NCBI GenBank assembly: GCA_910577475.1
Contig: CAJTLJ010000010.1
Span: forward strand, 28,428 to 92,427
DNA: 64,000 bases
DNA from: an uncultured Alistipes sp.
Lineage (GTDB): Bacteria > Bacteroidota > Bacteroidia > Bacteroidales > Rikenellaceae
Direction: 5' to 3'
Part shown: positions 1 through 8,617 of the stretch, in pieces
How the letters are laid out: the number at the start of each line of letters is the position of its first letter
Position numbering within the stretch: position 1 is the first letter of the stretch
The notes under the pieces: model-generated
Databases searched by the model: none
Seen by the model: the letters and a program-made list of their open reading frames with translations, nothing else
Told to the model about the DNA's origin: nothing
Position numbers and translations under genes: made by a program

Positions 1-559
1 CGCAGGCCGGCATAGTCATCGAGTAGAAGCCCATGACGAGCCCCAGTGCGGCGCACTGGAGGAACTGGTAGGGCGTGCTCTGGAAGCCGGCGATGTCGCA
101 GCACCACATGGCGGCGATGAATCCGATCGTGCCCCAGATGCGGATGGGCGGGAAGGTGATCTCGGGGTCGAGCCCGCGTACCTCCAGCGCATTGTAGGCC
201 ACCGAATTGGAGAGGGCGATGGTGGGCATGTAGAAGGCTACGCTGCATGCGTAGAGGGTGAACAGAGCGGCGAATTCTGCCTGCGGGACGGAGAGGGCGT
301 AGACTCCGGCGGCGGCCATGAAGCCCGTGGCGAGCAGGTGGCAGTAGCCCAGCAGGCGCTGCGCCTGGATCCAGCGGTCGGCGACGATGCCCATCAGCGC
401 GGGCATGAAGAGCGAAACGATGCCCTGCATGGCGTAGAAAAGGCCGATTTTCGAAGCCAGACCGATTCCGGCGAGGTAGGTGCCCATCGAGGTCAGATAG
501 GAGCCCCAGATGGCGTACTGCAGAAAGTTCAGTACGATGAGTCGATGTTTGATGTTCAT
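1..559 (-). CDS. MFS transporter, nucleoside permease-like (partial)
   Basis: The N-terminal 186 residues of a gene that runs off the left edge of the window. Translation from the ATG whose complement is at 557-559 begins MNIKHRLIVLNFLQYAIWGS and continues as alternating hydrophobic segments. The NFLQYAIWGSYLTSMGTYL-type start and the conserved loop GIVADRWI resemble the nucleoside:H+ symporter (NupG-like) branch of the major facilitator superfamily that is common in Bacteroidetes. By homology it would import nucleosides across the inner membrane using the proton gradient. The substrate is inferred from family resemblance only, because the C-terminal half is missing. No frameshift is visible in the part present. 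It is transcribed away from the tRNA-Gln gene. Confidence 0.75.
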   Translation of the reverse strand, partial: MNIKHRLIVLNFLQYAIWGSYLTSMGTYLAGIGLASKIGLFYAMQGIVSLFMPALMGIVADRWIQAQRLLGYCHLLATGFMAAAGVYALSVPQAEFAALFTLYACSVAFYMPTIALSNSVAYNALEVRGLDPEITFPPIRIWGTIGFIAAMWCCDIAGFQSTPYQFLQCAALGLVMGFYSMTMPAC

Positions 560-627
560 ATAGAGCGGTTTACTATTTAGGTCTCAATAAATTCCTAACA
601 AAAATAGAAATTTTTTTCGAAAATTCT

Positions 628-657
628 TTGAAATTGAAAAAATATGTTCTACTTTTG
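628..657 (+). promoter_or_regulatory. Promoter for tRNA-Gln
   Basis: TTTG at 628-631 and TACTTTTG at 650-657 are 18 bases apart. This matches the Bacteroidetes housekeeping promoter (-33 TTTG, -7 TAnnTTTG) and lies just upstream of the tRNA at 685. Confidence 0.65.
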
Positions 658-684
658 CATCGTCAAAAACAAAGACACCGCAAT

Positions 685-755
685 TGAGCTATGGTGTAAT
701 GGCAACACAACAGATTCTGGTCCTGTTATTCTTGGTTCGAGTCCAGGTAGCTCAA
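685..755 (+). tRNA. tRNA-Gln (anticodon CTG)
   Basis: The cloverleaf can be drawn by eye. The acceptor stem is TGAGCTA with TAGCTCA, giving the U1-A72 pair typical of tRNA-Gln. The D stem is GTGT with ACAC, and the T stem is CTTGG with CCAGG around loop TTCGAGT. The anticodon loop is TTCTGGT, giving CTG, which reads CAG codons. The pair closing the anticodon loop is an A-C mismatch. CCA is not encoded. The gene is monocistronic, with its own promoter upstream and terminator downstream. Confidence 0.88.
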
Positions 756-776
756 CAAAGGTCGTAAGGCCGACGA

Positions 777-808
777 GAGAATCGCTGAAAAGCGGTTCTC
801 TTTTTTTT
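777..808 (+). terminator. Rho-independent terminator of tRNA-Gln
   Basis: A 10-bp stem (GAGAATCGCT with AGCGGTTCTC, one T-G pair) with a GAAA loop is followed directly by eight T residues. It lies 21 bases after the tRNA. Confidence 0.85.
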
Positions 809-922
809 GTTTCTGTTCGGAACGGCTGTCCGTTGCAGGGTGCGGGGGATACGTCGCTTTCCCATATCGCATGATGCGGACGGGAATGGTGTGCGAGTTG
901 CGTTCGGCCGGGATTTGTCGGT

Positions 923-3724
923 TTAGTACATGTTGTCGTACATGCTCTGGCTCTTGTCGTACTTCAGGTCGGCGAGCGACGAGGCCTTGACGCCGATGTT
1001 GAAGCTCCAGCTCTTGTGGTAGCCGAAGGGGATCCACGAGAAGGACATTTGCCAGCAGTGCAGGTCGCGGGTGATGGAGACCGACGAGGTGGTGAGCTTG
1101 TTCTGCATGATGTCGTAGCCGCCCTGGAAGGTGATACCCATTTTGGGGGTGATGTTCACCGAGCCGTTGAAGCCGATGGTCTGCGTCACGTTCTTGCGGT
1201 AGCCCGTGGTGCCGTTGTTGGTGTAGCTGATCGAGTAGTTGACCGTGTAGTTGAAACCGAGGTTCCACGGGAGCGAGAAGTCGTAGTAGGCCTGCGACAT
1301 GTATTGTCTTCGCAGCACGGGGTCCATGTGGCCGTAGGGGTCGTAGAATGGGTTCATGTACTCCGGCGGAATGCTGTTGATGTCGTTGATGGCCGCCTGC
1401 GAGCGATCTTCGCGCGACTTGAAGGTGTAGCCGAACGACCAGCCGGTCGATAACACGCGGCCCGGGAAGAAGAGCTTGTTGTAGCGACGGCCCTCGGGGG
1501 TTACCCTGTAGGGGTCGAGCGTCATCGAGAGGTTCAGACCGAAGTTGCCGAACAGGGTGGTGCGGAACGACACGGGGATGTTCGAGAGACGCATCGAGTC
1601 GGCCACGAAGTTGTAGGAGCCGCTGAAGCGGAATTCGTCGATGAGCTTGATCTTGCGGATGCCCGAGGTGTCTCGCTTGCTCAGGACCTTGATCTCGAGG
1701 TTCTGCGAGAGCGAGAAGGTGAGCGACGCCGACCGTCCGCCCGAGGGGACGCCGTAGGCGTTGTCGGAGAAGGGCGAATAGACCTGGTGGCGGCCCGTGG
1801 AGTCGGTCTGTACCACCTTATAATATCCGTAGGCGAACTTGGTGAAGTCCGGCGCGTAGGAGAATCCGACCGTGGGGGTCAGCGTATGGCGCACGGCCTG
1901 CAGCTTCTGCTGCCGGTGTCTGTTCTTGGCGCGGTACATGCCGTAGAGGGTGGTCGAGGCCGAGACGCTGGCGCTGTAGTTGTACAGACGCCAGAAGCCG
2001 TACTGCGGGTCGAGGTAGTCGACCTGGTTCGTTAGGGGGTTCCACTGCCGCTCCTGCTTCTTGAAATACCACTTCTCGGTGTAGTTGAACTGCGGCGAGA
2101 TGTTGATGTAGTTGAAGAGGTTGAACGAGGCTGAGACGGGCAGGGTGTGCTCGATGCCGTTGCGCATTTTGTCGATCGATTCGCGAGTGAAGAGCTCCGA
2201 TTCGGTGGTCGAGAGCGTGTTGGTCATCTTGGCGGTGTATTGCAGCGAGATTTTCTCGTACCAGCGGGCCTTGCCCATCGCTTCCTTGCGCTTGAAGGGA
2301 TAGACGCGCGCCACGTTGAACACTACCGTAGGCAGGGTGACCGAGATGGTCGAGTTCTGCGAGTTCTGCGACACGGCCATGTTCGCCGAGAGCGAGAAGG
2401 GGGTGCCGGCCCAATTCTTCGAGTAGCTGATCGAGGAGTTGGTCTGCGTGGCCAGAATGTCGTTGAGGTTGGTCGCCGAGTATTTGCTGTAGCCGCTGGT
2501 GGCGAAGTTGACCGAGGCCGAGAAGGTCGACCCCGGGTTGGCCTTCGGGTCCTGGGTGTGGGTCCACTGCAGGCGGAAGTTGTTCTGCTTGATGTAGTCG
2601 GGCTCGCCCTTTTCGCCGGTCTTGACGCTGGAGAACTGGGCCGCCAGGTTGCCGCTGTATTTGTAGCGCTTGAGGTAGCGCGACTGGGCCGAGGCCTCCC
2701 ATGAACCGAGGGTGTAGATACCGCCGCGCACGGCCAGGTCCATGTGGTCGCCGAAGGTGAAGTAGTAGCCCAGGTCGCGGATGAAGAAGCCTTTCGAGTA
2801 CTCCTCGCCGTAGGTGGGCATCAGGATGCCCGACTTGGGGCCGGAGCTGATGGGGAAGAAGCCTTCGGGGAGCATCAGCGGATAGAGGGGGACGTCCTCG
2901 AGGACCAGATAGGCGGGGCCCGTGACGACTTTTTTGCCCGGGATCACCTTCGCCTTGGTCATGGCGAGGTAGAAGTGCGGGTGGTCCGTCTCGTCGCAGG
3001 TGGTGTACTTGCCGTCGGAGATGTTGATCGTGTTGTCCTTCATCTTTTTCACGTGGCCGCCCACCAGCCAGCCGTCGCCCTCCTGCGTGGCTACGCCCTT
3101 GATCTTCGCCTTGGCCGACTCGATGTTGTAGGTGATGGTGTCCATCGTGTAGGAGGAGCCGCCCTGCGTGAAGACCGGGCGGGTCGGAGTAGGTTTGCCC
3201 TCCACCGTATCGGGCTTTCCGTAGGCGTAGATCTCCTTATTGTTCATGTTCATGCGCATGAAGTCGGCCTTCAGGTTCATGTCCTGATAGGTGATGTCGC
3301 CCTCGTTGTAGATGTATACCATCTTGTTGCGCACGTCGTAGACCAGCGAGTCGCGGTTCTTGCCCGTGATGATGTCGTCGAGGAAGGCGCCGCCGCCCTT
3401 TTCGGAGGCGGTGTCGGCCGCCGCCGGGTCGATGCCCGCTCCGTCAGGTTCCAGCCGTTCGCGGATCAGCGTATCGACACGGGCCGAGAAGAGCGAGTCG
3501 CGCCTCTCCGCCTCGCGGTGCTGGCGGGCCATCCGGTCGCGGGTCCGGCGTTCGCGGCGGGTTTCGGGAGCCGCTGCCGAACTGTCGGCCGGAGCGCTGC
3601 CGCGCAGGGTGTCCTGCCCGGCGGACAGAACGGACCGCATCGGAGCGTTGCTGCCCGACAGGGCCTGTCCGAAAAGGAGCAGGATGATGGCCGATAGGAT
3701 ATATTTTGCTTTAAATCGCTTCAA
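923..3724 (-). CDS. lptD: LptD/OstA-family outer-membrane LPS assembly protein
   Basis: A putative outer-membrane translocon component that inserts lipopolysaccharide into the outer leaflet. The protein is about 933 residues. The N-terminal third holds an OstA-like beta-jellyroll region (for example YDVRNKMVYIYNEGDITY and later ISDGKYTTCDETDHPHFY). It is followed by the LptD hallmark LMLPEGFFPISSGPKSGI and a long beta-barrel rich in alternating aromatic strands. The frame is open to 3859, but that would overlap the divergent amidase start. I chose the TTG whose complement is at 3722-3724 because it gives a clean signal peptide, MKRFKAKYILSAIILLLFGQ. This start is inferred. A -7 box on this strand at 3816-3823 would give a leader of about 85 bases. 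The upstream region shares a palindrome with the divergent gene. Confidence 0.85.
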   Translation of the reverse strand: MKRFKAKYILSAIILLLFGQALSGSNAPMRSVLSAGQDTLRGSAPADSSAAAPETRRERRTRDRMARQHREAERRDSLFSARVDTLIRERLEPDGAGIDPAAADTASEKGGGAFLDDIITGKNRDSLVYDVRNKMVYIYNEGDITYQDMNLKADFMRMNMNNKEIYAYGKPDTVEGKPTPTRPVFTQGGSSYTMDTITYNIESAKAKIKGVATQEGDGWLVGGHVKKMKDNTINISDGKYTTCDETDHPHFYLAMTKAKVIPGKKVVTGPAYLVLEDVPLYPLMLPEGFFPISSGPKSGILMPTYGEEYSKGFFIRDLGYYFTFGDHMDLAVRGGIYTLGSWEASAQSRYLKRYKYSGNLAAQFSSVKTGEKGEPDYIKQNNFRLQWTHTQDPKANPGSTFSASVNFATSGYSKYSATNLNDILATQTNSSISYSKNWAGTPFSLSANMAVSQNSQNSTISVTLPTVVFNVARVYPFKRKEAMGKARWYEKISLQYTAKMTNTLSTTESELFTRESIDKMRNGIEHTLPVSASFNLFNYINISPQFNYTEKWYFKKQERQWNPLTNQVDYLDPQYGFWRLYNYSASVSASTTLYGMYRAKNRHRQQKLQAVRHTLTPTVGFSYAPDFTKFAYGYYKVVQTDSTGRHQVYSPFSDNAYGVPSGGRSASLTFSLSQNLEIKVLSKRDTSGIRKIKLIDEFRFSGSYNFVADSMRLSNIPVSFRTTLFGNFGLNLSMTLDPYRVTPEGRRYNKLFFPGRVLSTGWSFGYTFKSREDRSQAAINDINSIPPEYMNPFYDPYGHMDPVLRRQYMSQAYYDFSLPWNLGFNYTVNYSISYTNNGTTGYRKNVTQTIGFNGSVNITPKMGITFQGGYDIMQNKLTTSSVSITRDLHCWQMSFSWIPFGYHKSWSFNIGVKASSLADLKYDKSQSMYDNMY

Positions 3725-3741
3725 TATTGCCAAAAAAATTG

Positions 3742-3749
3742 TACCTTTG
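3742..3749 (+). promoter_or_regulatory. -7 box upstream of the amidase gene
   Basis: TACCTTTG matches the Bacteroidetes -7 consensus TAnnTTTG, about 94 bases upstream of the amidase ATG. No clear -33 box sits at the expected distance. Its last four bases overlap the palindrome at 3746-3765. Confidence 0.5.
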
Positions 3750-3765
3750 CCGACAAGTCGGCAAA
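3746..3765. promoter_or_regulatory. Perfect 20-bp palindrome, candidate operator
   Basis: TTTGCCGAC and GTCGGCAAA form a perfect 9-bp inverted repeat around AA. It overlaps the amidase-side -7 box and falls in the predicted leader of the lptD gene. A dimeric regulator binding here could influence both divergent genes. An RNA hairpin is the alternative. Confidence 0.5.
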
Positions 3766-3815
3766 CACGGCCGGAGGGAGGTCGTCCCCTTCCCGGCAGG
3801 CGTTTTTCGCGCCGA

Positions 3816-3823
3816 CAAATATA
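3816..3823 (-). promoter_or_regulatory. -7 box upstream of the lptD-like gene
   Basis: The complement reads TATATTTG, a full match to TAnnTTTG, about 92 bases upstream of the proposed TTG start. The -33 region is not convincing. Confidence 0.45.
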
Positions 3824-3842
3824 GATAAAAAATTGCAGATAG

Positions 3843-5009
3843 ATGAAATTTCGTTTCACTTTTCCCTTTTCGCGGGCGCTTTTTGCCGGAATCGCGGCCG
3901 CGGCATTCGCGGCGGGAATGCCCGTCGTGCAGGCTGCCGCGCAGGGGCAGGGCGTGAAGGTGGTGGTGATCGACGCCGGGCACGGCGGTCCGAAATTTCC
4001 CGGCGCACACTATAACGGCGTCTACGAGAAGAACATCAACTTGCAGGTGGCTCTGAAGCTCGGCCGTCTGATCGAGCGGGAGCTGCCGCAGATCAAGGTG
4101 GTCTATACGCGCACGACCGACAAGCAGTTTTCTTCGGACCTGAATGCCGACCTCTCGGCCCGGGCCGAGATTGCCAACAGGGCCGAAGGCGACCTGTTCG
4201 TCTCGATCCACGCCAACGCGGCCCGCTCGTCGGCGGCCCGGGGGGTGGAGACGCTCATCATGGGCGAGAGCGAGAAGGAGACCCGCATCAACGAGGCGGT
4301 CCTCTATGCCAACAACAAGGAGGAGTTTCTCGATATGTCCGACCAGCGCACGGCGGCCATCGTGCGGGCCTATATTCAGAATTTGCAGTTCACCTACGGC
4401 GAGTACAGCGAAGCGATGGCGCGCATCGTGCAGAAGAGCTACGAGAAAGCGGGCTATCACTGCCGCGGAATCAAGCGCCAGCCGCTCAAGGTGCTCTATG
4501 CCACCGATATGCCCAGCATACTCACCGAGATCGGATTCATGTCGAACCCCTCCGAGCTGAAGTACATCACCTCCGAGCGGGGGCAGCAGGAGATCGCGCG
4601 GGCGCTGCTGGCGGCGGTGAAGGAGTATGCGGCCTACGTGGAGAGTACCTGTCTGCACGAGGAGGGGGCGCCCTCCGCTCCGGCCGTCAGGGAGGAGTGC
4701 CCCGAGCCGGTCGACCGGCCGGCGGCCGCACCGGAGCCGCAGCCCGGGAAACCTGCGGCGGCTCCGAAGTCGGAGAGCGGCTATACCATCCAGCTGCTGG
4801 CCTCCGCCACGAAGATCCCGGCCCGGAGCGCGGAGCTGAAGAGCTACCGCGGCAAGGCGAAGGAGTACGACTCTGCGGGCCGCTACCGCTACAAGTACTG
4901 CTACGGCAGCTATCCCTCGCGTGCGGCGGCCGCAGCCGATCTGGCGGCGGTGCGCAAGGTGTTCCGGGACGCCTATGTGGTCCGTTACAACGGAGACAGA
5001 ATCGAATAA
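3843..5009 (+). CDS. N-acetylmuramoyl-L-alanine amidase with SPOR domain
   Basis: Zinc amidase (Amidase_3/AmiC family) that cleaves the bond between N-acetylmuramic acid and the stem peptide, for cell separation and wall recycling. It is 388 residues. There is an N-terminal signal peptide (about 1-33, cleavage near VQAAAQ). The metal ligands are H47 in DAGHGG, E62 in YEKNINL and H123 in SIHANA. The catalytic glutamate is E229 in ILTEIGFMSNP. A C-terminal SPOR domain (about 313-388), which binds denuded glycan at the septum, follows an Ala/Pro-rich linker. It is divergent from the lptD-like gene and 29 bases upstream of the MlaD-like gene, which is probably co-transcribed. Confidence 0.92.
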   Translation: MKFRFTFPFSRALFAGIAAAAFAAGMPVVQAAAQGQGVKVVVIDAGHGGPKFPGAHYNGVYEKNINLQVALKLGRLIERELPQIKVVYTRTTDKQFSSDLNADLSARAEIANRAEGDLFVSIHANAARSSAARGVETLIMGESEKETRINEAVLYANNKEEFLDMSDQRTAAIVRAYIQNLQFTYGEYSEAMARIVQKSYEKAGYHCRGIKRQPLKVLYATDMPSILTEIGFMSNPSELKYITSERGQQEIARALLAAVKEYAAYVESTCLHEEGAPSAPAVREECPEPVDRPAAAPEPQPGKPAAAPKSESGYTIQLLASATKIPARSAELKSYRGKAKEYDSAGRYRYKYCYGSYPSRAAAAADLAAVRKVFRDAYVVRYNGDRIE

Positions 5010-5038
5010 GGAAGCAAGATACAAGAAAAAGTCATACC

Positions 5039-6028
5039 ATGAAGAAAGAGGTTAAAATAGGCATGTTCGCCGTGGCGATGATTCTTTGCGCCTGGGGCGG
5101 AATCCGGTTTTTGAGCGGCGTGGACATCTTCAGCCGCAATGTCGACTATTATGCGGTTTACGATCAGGTGAACGGCGTGCAGGGAGCCTCGCCCGTGATG
5201 ATGCGGGGGGTGAAGGTGGGAACCGTCTCGGAGATCCTTTTCGACCCCGCACGGAGCGCCCGGGTCGTGCTGCGGCTGACGGTTCGCCGGCAATATCCCA
5301 TTCCCGCGGATTCGGAGGCGAAGATCGTGAGCAGCAGCCTGATGGGCTCGAAGGCGATCGAGATCGTGCTGGGCGGGTCGTCCGAGCCGCTCGAAAAGGG
5401 CGATACGATCCGCTCGGGATACAGCCGCGACATGATGGATACGGCGTTGACGGAGCTCGACTTCTTCAAGGAGAAGATCTCCCGGCTGACCGAGGAGCTT
5501 TCGCGGACCCTGACGGGCGTGTCGACGCTGGTGGAGGACAACGCATCGAACATCGGAGGGCTGACCGCCCATCTGAACTCCATCGCGGGAAATCTGGACG
5601 AGATCCTCTCGGCCGAGAAGAGCGGACTGCGCTCGGCCATCGACGGCCTCTCGGAGTTTTCGCAGACATTGGGCGGGAATGCCGGGCGGGTGGATACGCT
5701 GATGGGAAACCTGACCCGCTTCTCGGACAACCTGGCCGAGGCCGATCTGAAGGCCGGCATCGACCGGCTGAACGGCATTCTGGACCGTATCGAAGGCGGA
5801 GAGGGTACCGTGGGCAGGCTCATGAACGATGCGGAGCTCTACGAGAATCTCCAGCAGGCGAGCGAGAACCTCTCGGTGCTGCTGGCCGACCTGAAGGAGA
5901 ATCCGAAGCGTTACGTCCACTTCTCGCTCTTCGGCCGCAGCGAGGCAAGGGAGAAGGAGCGGGCCGAAGAGCGGGCCGCACGTGCCGAGGCGAAGCGGCT
6001 GAAGGATTCGCTCAAGCGGGTCCGATAG
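5039..6028 (+). CDS. MCE/MlaD family lipid-transport protein
   Basis: A periplasmic substrate-binding component of an MCE (Mla-type) phospholipid transport system. The ATG at 5039 gives 329 residues starting MKKEVKIGMFAV. One N-terminal membrane anchor (about 8-25) is followed by the MCE domain (about 35-115; NGVQGASPVMMRGVKVGTV is typical) and then a long helical segment (about 130-290). The C-terminus is strongly charged (KEKERAEERAARAEAKRLK). The frame is open upstream to 4697, but that part overlaps the amidase gene and is not credible. The MlaE permease and MlaF ATPase are not in this window. The hairpin at 6050-6079 may end the transcript. Confidence 0.9.
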   Translation: MKKEVKIGMFAVAMILCAWGGIRFLSGVDIFSRNVDYYAVYDQVNGVQGASPVMMRGVKVGTVSEILFDPARSARVVLRLTVRRQYPIPADSEAKIVSSSLMGSKAIEIVLGGSSEPLEKGDTIRSGYSRDMMDTALTELDFFKEKISRLTEELSRTLTGVSTLVEDNASNIGGLTAHLNSIAGNLDEILSAEKSGLRSAIDGLSEFSQTLGGNAGRVDTLMGNLTRFSDNLAEADLKAGIDRLNGILDRIEGGEGTVGRLMNDAELYENLQQASENLSVLLADLKENPKRYVHFSLFGRSEAREKERAEERAARAEAKRLKDSLKRVR

Positions 6029-6049
6029 GGTCCGAACTGCTACAGGGAG

Positions 6050-6079
6050 TAGTCCGGAGGCGGAGAGCCTTCCGGACTA
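6050..6079 (+). terminator. Hairpin after the MlaD-like gene
   Basis: TAGTCCGGA pairs with TCCGGACTA (9 bp, extended by GG/CC), followed by only three T residues. It is a weak terminator candidate between the mlaD-like gene and mutS2. Confidence 0.45.
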
Positions 6080-6106
6080 TTTGGTAACTGCATTAGAAGG
6101 AAAACA

Positions 6107-8596
6107 ATGATATATCCGCAAAATTTCGAACAGAAAATAGGTTTCGACCGCCTGCGCGAGCAGGTGGCGGCGCTCTGCACCATGCGTGCGGCGCGCGAAC
6201 GGCTGGCCGGGCAGACCTTTTCGACCGACCGGGCCGAGATCGAGCGCCGGCTGTCGCTGGCCGACGAGATGCGCTCGATACTGATTCTGGAGCGCGACTT
6301 TCCCGACGGCGAGTATGTCGATATCGACCGCATCGTCGCCAAGGTCGGGATCGAGGGGGCGTTCCTCGACACGACGGAGGTCGTCGATCTGAGGAAGGCG
6401 CTGGGGGCGGTCGGCGAGACGGTCGGCTTCATCCGCCGGCGGGGCGAGGGGGCCTATCCCTCTCTCTTCCGGCGGACCGGGGGCGTGAGCTCCTTTCCCG
6501 AGATCGTGGCGTCGATCGACCGGATCATCGACCGTTTCGGCGATGTGAAGGATACGGCGTCGCCCGAACTGCAACAGGTGCGGCGGGCCATCCGCGAACA
6601 CGAGGGGCAGGCGGCCAAGCGGCTCCAGCAGCTCCTCAACAGCGCCAAGAGCGCCGGTATCGTGGAGGCGGACGCCACGCTCTCGATCCGCGAGGGGCGG
6701 GCCGTGATCCCCGTGTCGGCGGCCAACAAACGCAAGCTGCCTGGCTTCATCCACGACGAGTCGGCCACCGGAAAGACGGTTTACATTGAGCCGGTCGAGG
6801 TGGTGGAGATCAACAACGAGCTCAAGGAGCTGGAGTATGCCGAGCGGCGCGAGATCGTCCGCATACTGACCCTCTTCACCGAGGAGATACGGCCTTTCGC
6901 CGCCGAGCTGGCCGAGGCGGGCGACTACCTGGCCGAGATGGACATGGTGCGGGCGAAGGCCCGCTGGGCCGTGGAGAACAGCGGCGGAAAGCCCATCGTG
7001 TCGACCGACGACAGACTCGTGCTCCGCCGGGCCCGCCACCCGCTGCTGGCGCAGACGCTTCGCGCGCAGGGCCGGGAGATCGTGCCGCTCGATATGGAGC
7101 TCGACCGGCACAAGCATCTGCTGGTCATTTCGGGGCCCAACGCGGGCGGCAAGTCGGTCTGCCTGAAGACCACCGGCATCGTGCAGTACATGTTCCAGTG
7201 CGGCTTTCTGGTGCCGGCGCTCGAGAACTCGGAGCTGCCGATCTTCCGGTCGATCTTCATCGACATCGGCGACGAGCAGTCGATGGACGACGATCTGTCG
7301 ACCTACTCGTCGCACCTGAAAAACATGAAGAACATGCTTCAGGGGGCTTCGGAGAGGACGCTGGTGCTGATCGACGAGTTCGGCTCGGGTACCGAGCCCA
7401 CCATCGGCGGCGCCATCGCCGAGTCGATTCTCGAGAAGTTGCTGGAGAAGGGGTGCTACGGCGTCATCACGACCCACTACGCCAATATCAAGTATTATGC
7501 GTCGAACACCGAGGGGGTCGCCAACGGCGCCATGATGTTCGACGTGCAGAACATCCGTCCGCTCTTCAGGCTGGAGATCGGCAAGCCCGGATCGTCGTTC
7601 GCCATCGAGATCGCCCGCAAGATCGGTCTCCCGGAGGAGATCATCCGCCGTGCGGGCGAGAAGGCCGGTAGCGACCATATCAACATCGAGCGGCAGTTGC
7701 GCGAGATCGCCCGCGACAAGCACTACTGGGAGCAGAAGCGCGACCGGATCCGGCAGACCGACCGCAAGGTCGAGGAGCTGGAGCAGAGCTATGCCGAGCA
7801 GCTGCAGCGCATCCGCCAGGAGCGGCAGGAGATTCTGCGTCGGGCGAAGAGCGAGGCGCAGGAGATGCTGGCCGAGGCGAACCGCCGGATCGAGAACACG
7901 ATCAAGGAGATCCGCGAGGCGCAGGCCGAGAAGGAGTTCACCCGTCTGGCCCGCAGGGAGCTGGAGGATTTCCGCGAGACGGTCGAGCGGGCCGACAGCG
8001 AGGATGCCGCCCGTTCGGAGGCCGTGCAGCGGGAGATGGAGAAGATCGAGCGGCGGCGTCAGCGCCGGGCCGAGCGCAAGCAGCAGGGCGGGATGCAGCC
8101 CGAAGCGGCGGCCGAGGCCCCGAAGCCCCGCGAGGTGACCGTGGGGGCGAAGGTGAAGCTGGCCGGTCAGGAGATTCCCGGCGTGGTGCGCGAGCTGAAG
8201 GGCAAGCGGGCGCGGGTGGCTTTCGGCCAGATTCTGACGACGGTGGACACGGGGCTGCTCACGGTGGTCTCGAACAACGAATATCGCGAGGCGACCCGCC
8301 CCACGACGGCCCGCACGGTGGTCGCGGTCGACATATCGGCCCGCAAACTGAACTTCAGGGACCACATCGACGTGCGCGGCATGCGGGCTGCGGAGGCGCT
8401 GGAGGCGGTGCAGGATCTGGTGGACGACGCCCTGATGGTGGGCGTGGGCAGCGTGACGATCCTGCACGGAAAGGGCACCGGCGCTCTCAAGGAGGAGATT
8501 CGCCGTTATCTGCGAACCGTGCCCGAGGTGCGGTCGGCCGTTGACGAGCATGCCGACCGGGGCGGCGCCGGCATCACGGTGGTGACTTTCGAATAG
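6107..8596 (+). CDS. mutS2: Endonuclease MutS2
   Basis: MutS homologue 2, linked in other bacteria to suppression of recombination and to rescue of collided ribosomes. The 829 residues match the family length. There is an N-terminal core with no mismatch-recognition domain, and the MutS ATPase has Walker A GPNAGGKS near residue 343 and the Walker B segment TLVLIDEFGSGTEP. A long charged coiled coil (about 530-660) and a KOW-like segment follow. The C-terminal Smr nuclease domain (about 750-829) carries HIDVRGMRAAEAL and ILHGKGTGAL. It lies between envelope genes. mutL is 5 kb downstream on the same strand, but MutS2 is not a mismatch-repair MutS. Confidence 0.95.
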   Translation: MIYPQNFEQKIGFDRLREQVAALCTMRAARERLAGQTFSTDRAEIERRLSLADEMRSILILERDFPDGEYVDIDRIVAKVGIEGAFLDTTEVVDLRKALGAVGETVGFIRRRGEGAYPSLFRRTGGVSSFPEIVASIDRIIDRFGDVKDTASPELQQVRRAIREHEGQAAKRLQQLLNSAKSAGIVEADATLSIREGRAVIPVSAANKRKLPGFIHDESATGKTVYIEPVEVVEINNELKELEYAERREIVRILTLFTEEIRPFAAELAEAGDYLAEMDMVRAKARWAVENSGGKPIVSTDDRLVLRRARHPLLAQTLRAQGREIVPLDMELDRHKHLLVISGPNAGGKSVCLKTTGIVQYMFQCGFLVPALENSELPIFRSIFIDIGDEQSMDDDLSTYSSHLKNMKNMLQGASERTLVLIDEFGSGTEPTIGGAIAESILEKLLEKGCYGVITTHYANIKYYASNTEGVANGAMMFDVQNIRPLFRLEIGKPGSSFAIEIARKIGLPEEIIRRAGEKAGSDHINIERQLREIARDKHYWEQKRDRIRQTDRKVEELEQSYAEQLQRIRQERQEILRRAKSEAQEMLAEANRRIENTIKEIREAQAEKEFTRLARRELEDFRETVERADSEDAARSEAVQREMEKIERRRQRRAERKQQGGMQPEAAAEAPKPREVTVGAKVKLAGQEIPGVVRELKGKRARVAFGQILTTVDTGLLTVVSNNEYREATRPTTARTVVAVDISARKLNFRDHIDVRGMRAAEALEAVQDLVDDALMVGVGSVTILHGKGTGALKEEIRRYLRTVPEVRSAVDEHADRGGAGITVVTFE

Positions 8597-8617
8597 GAGA
8601 TTTAAAACAATATAGTC

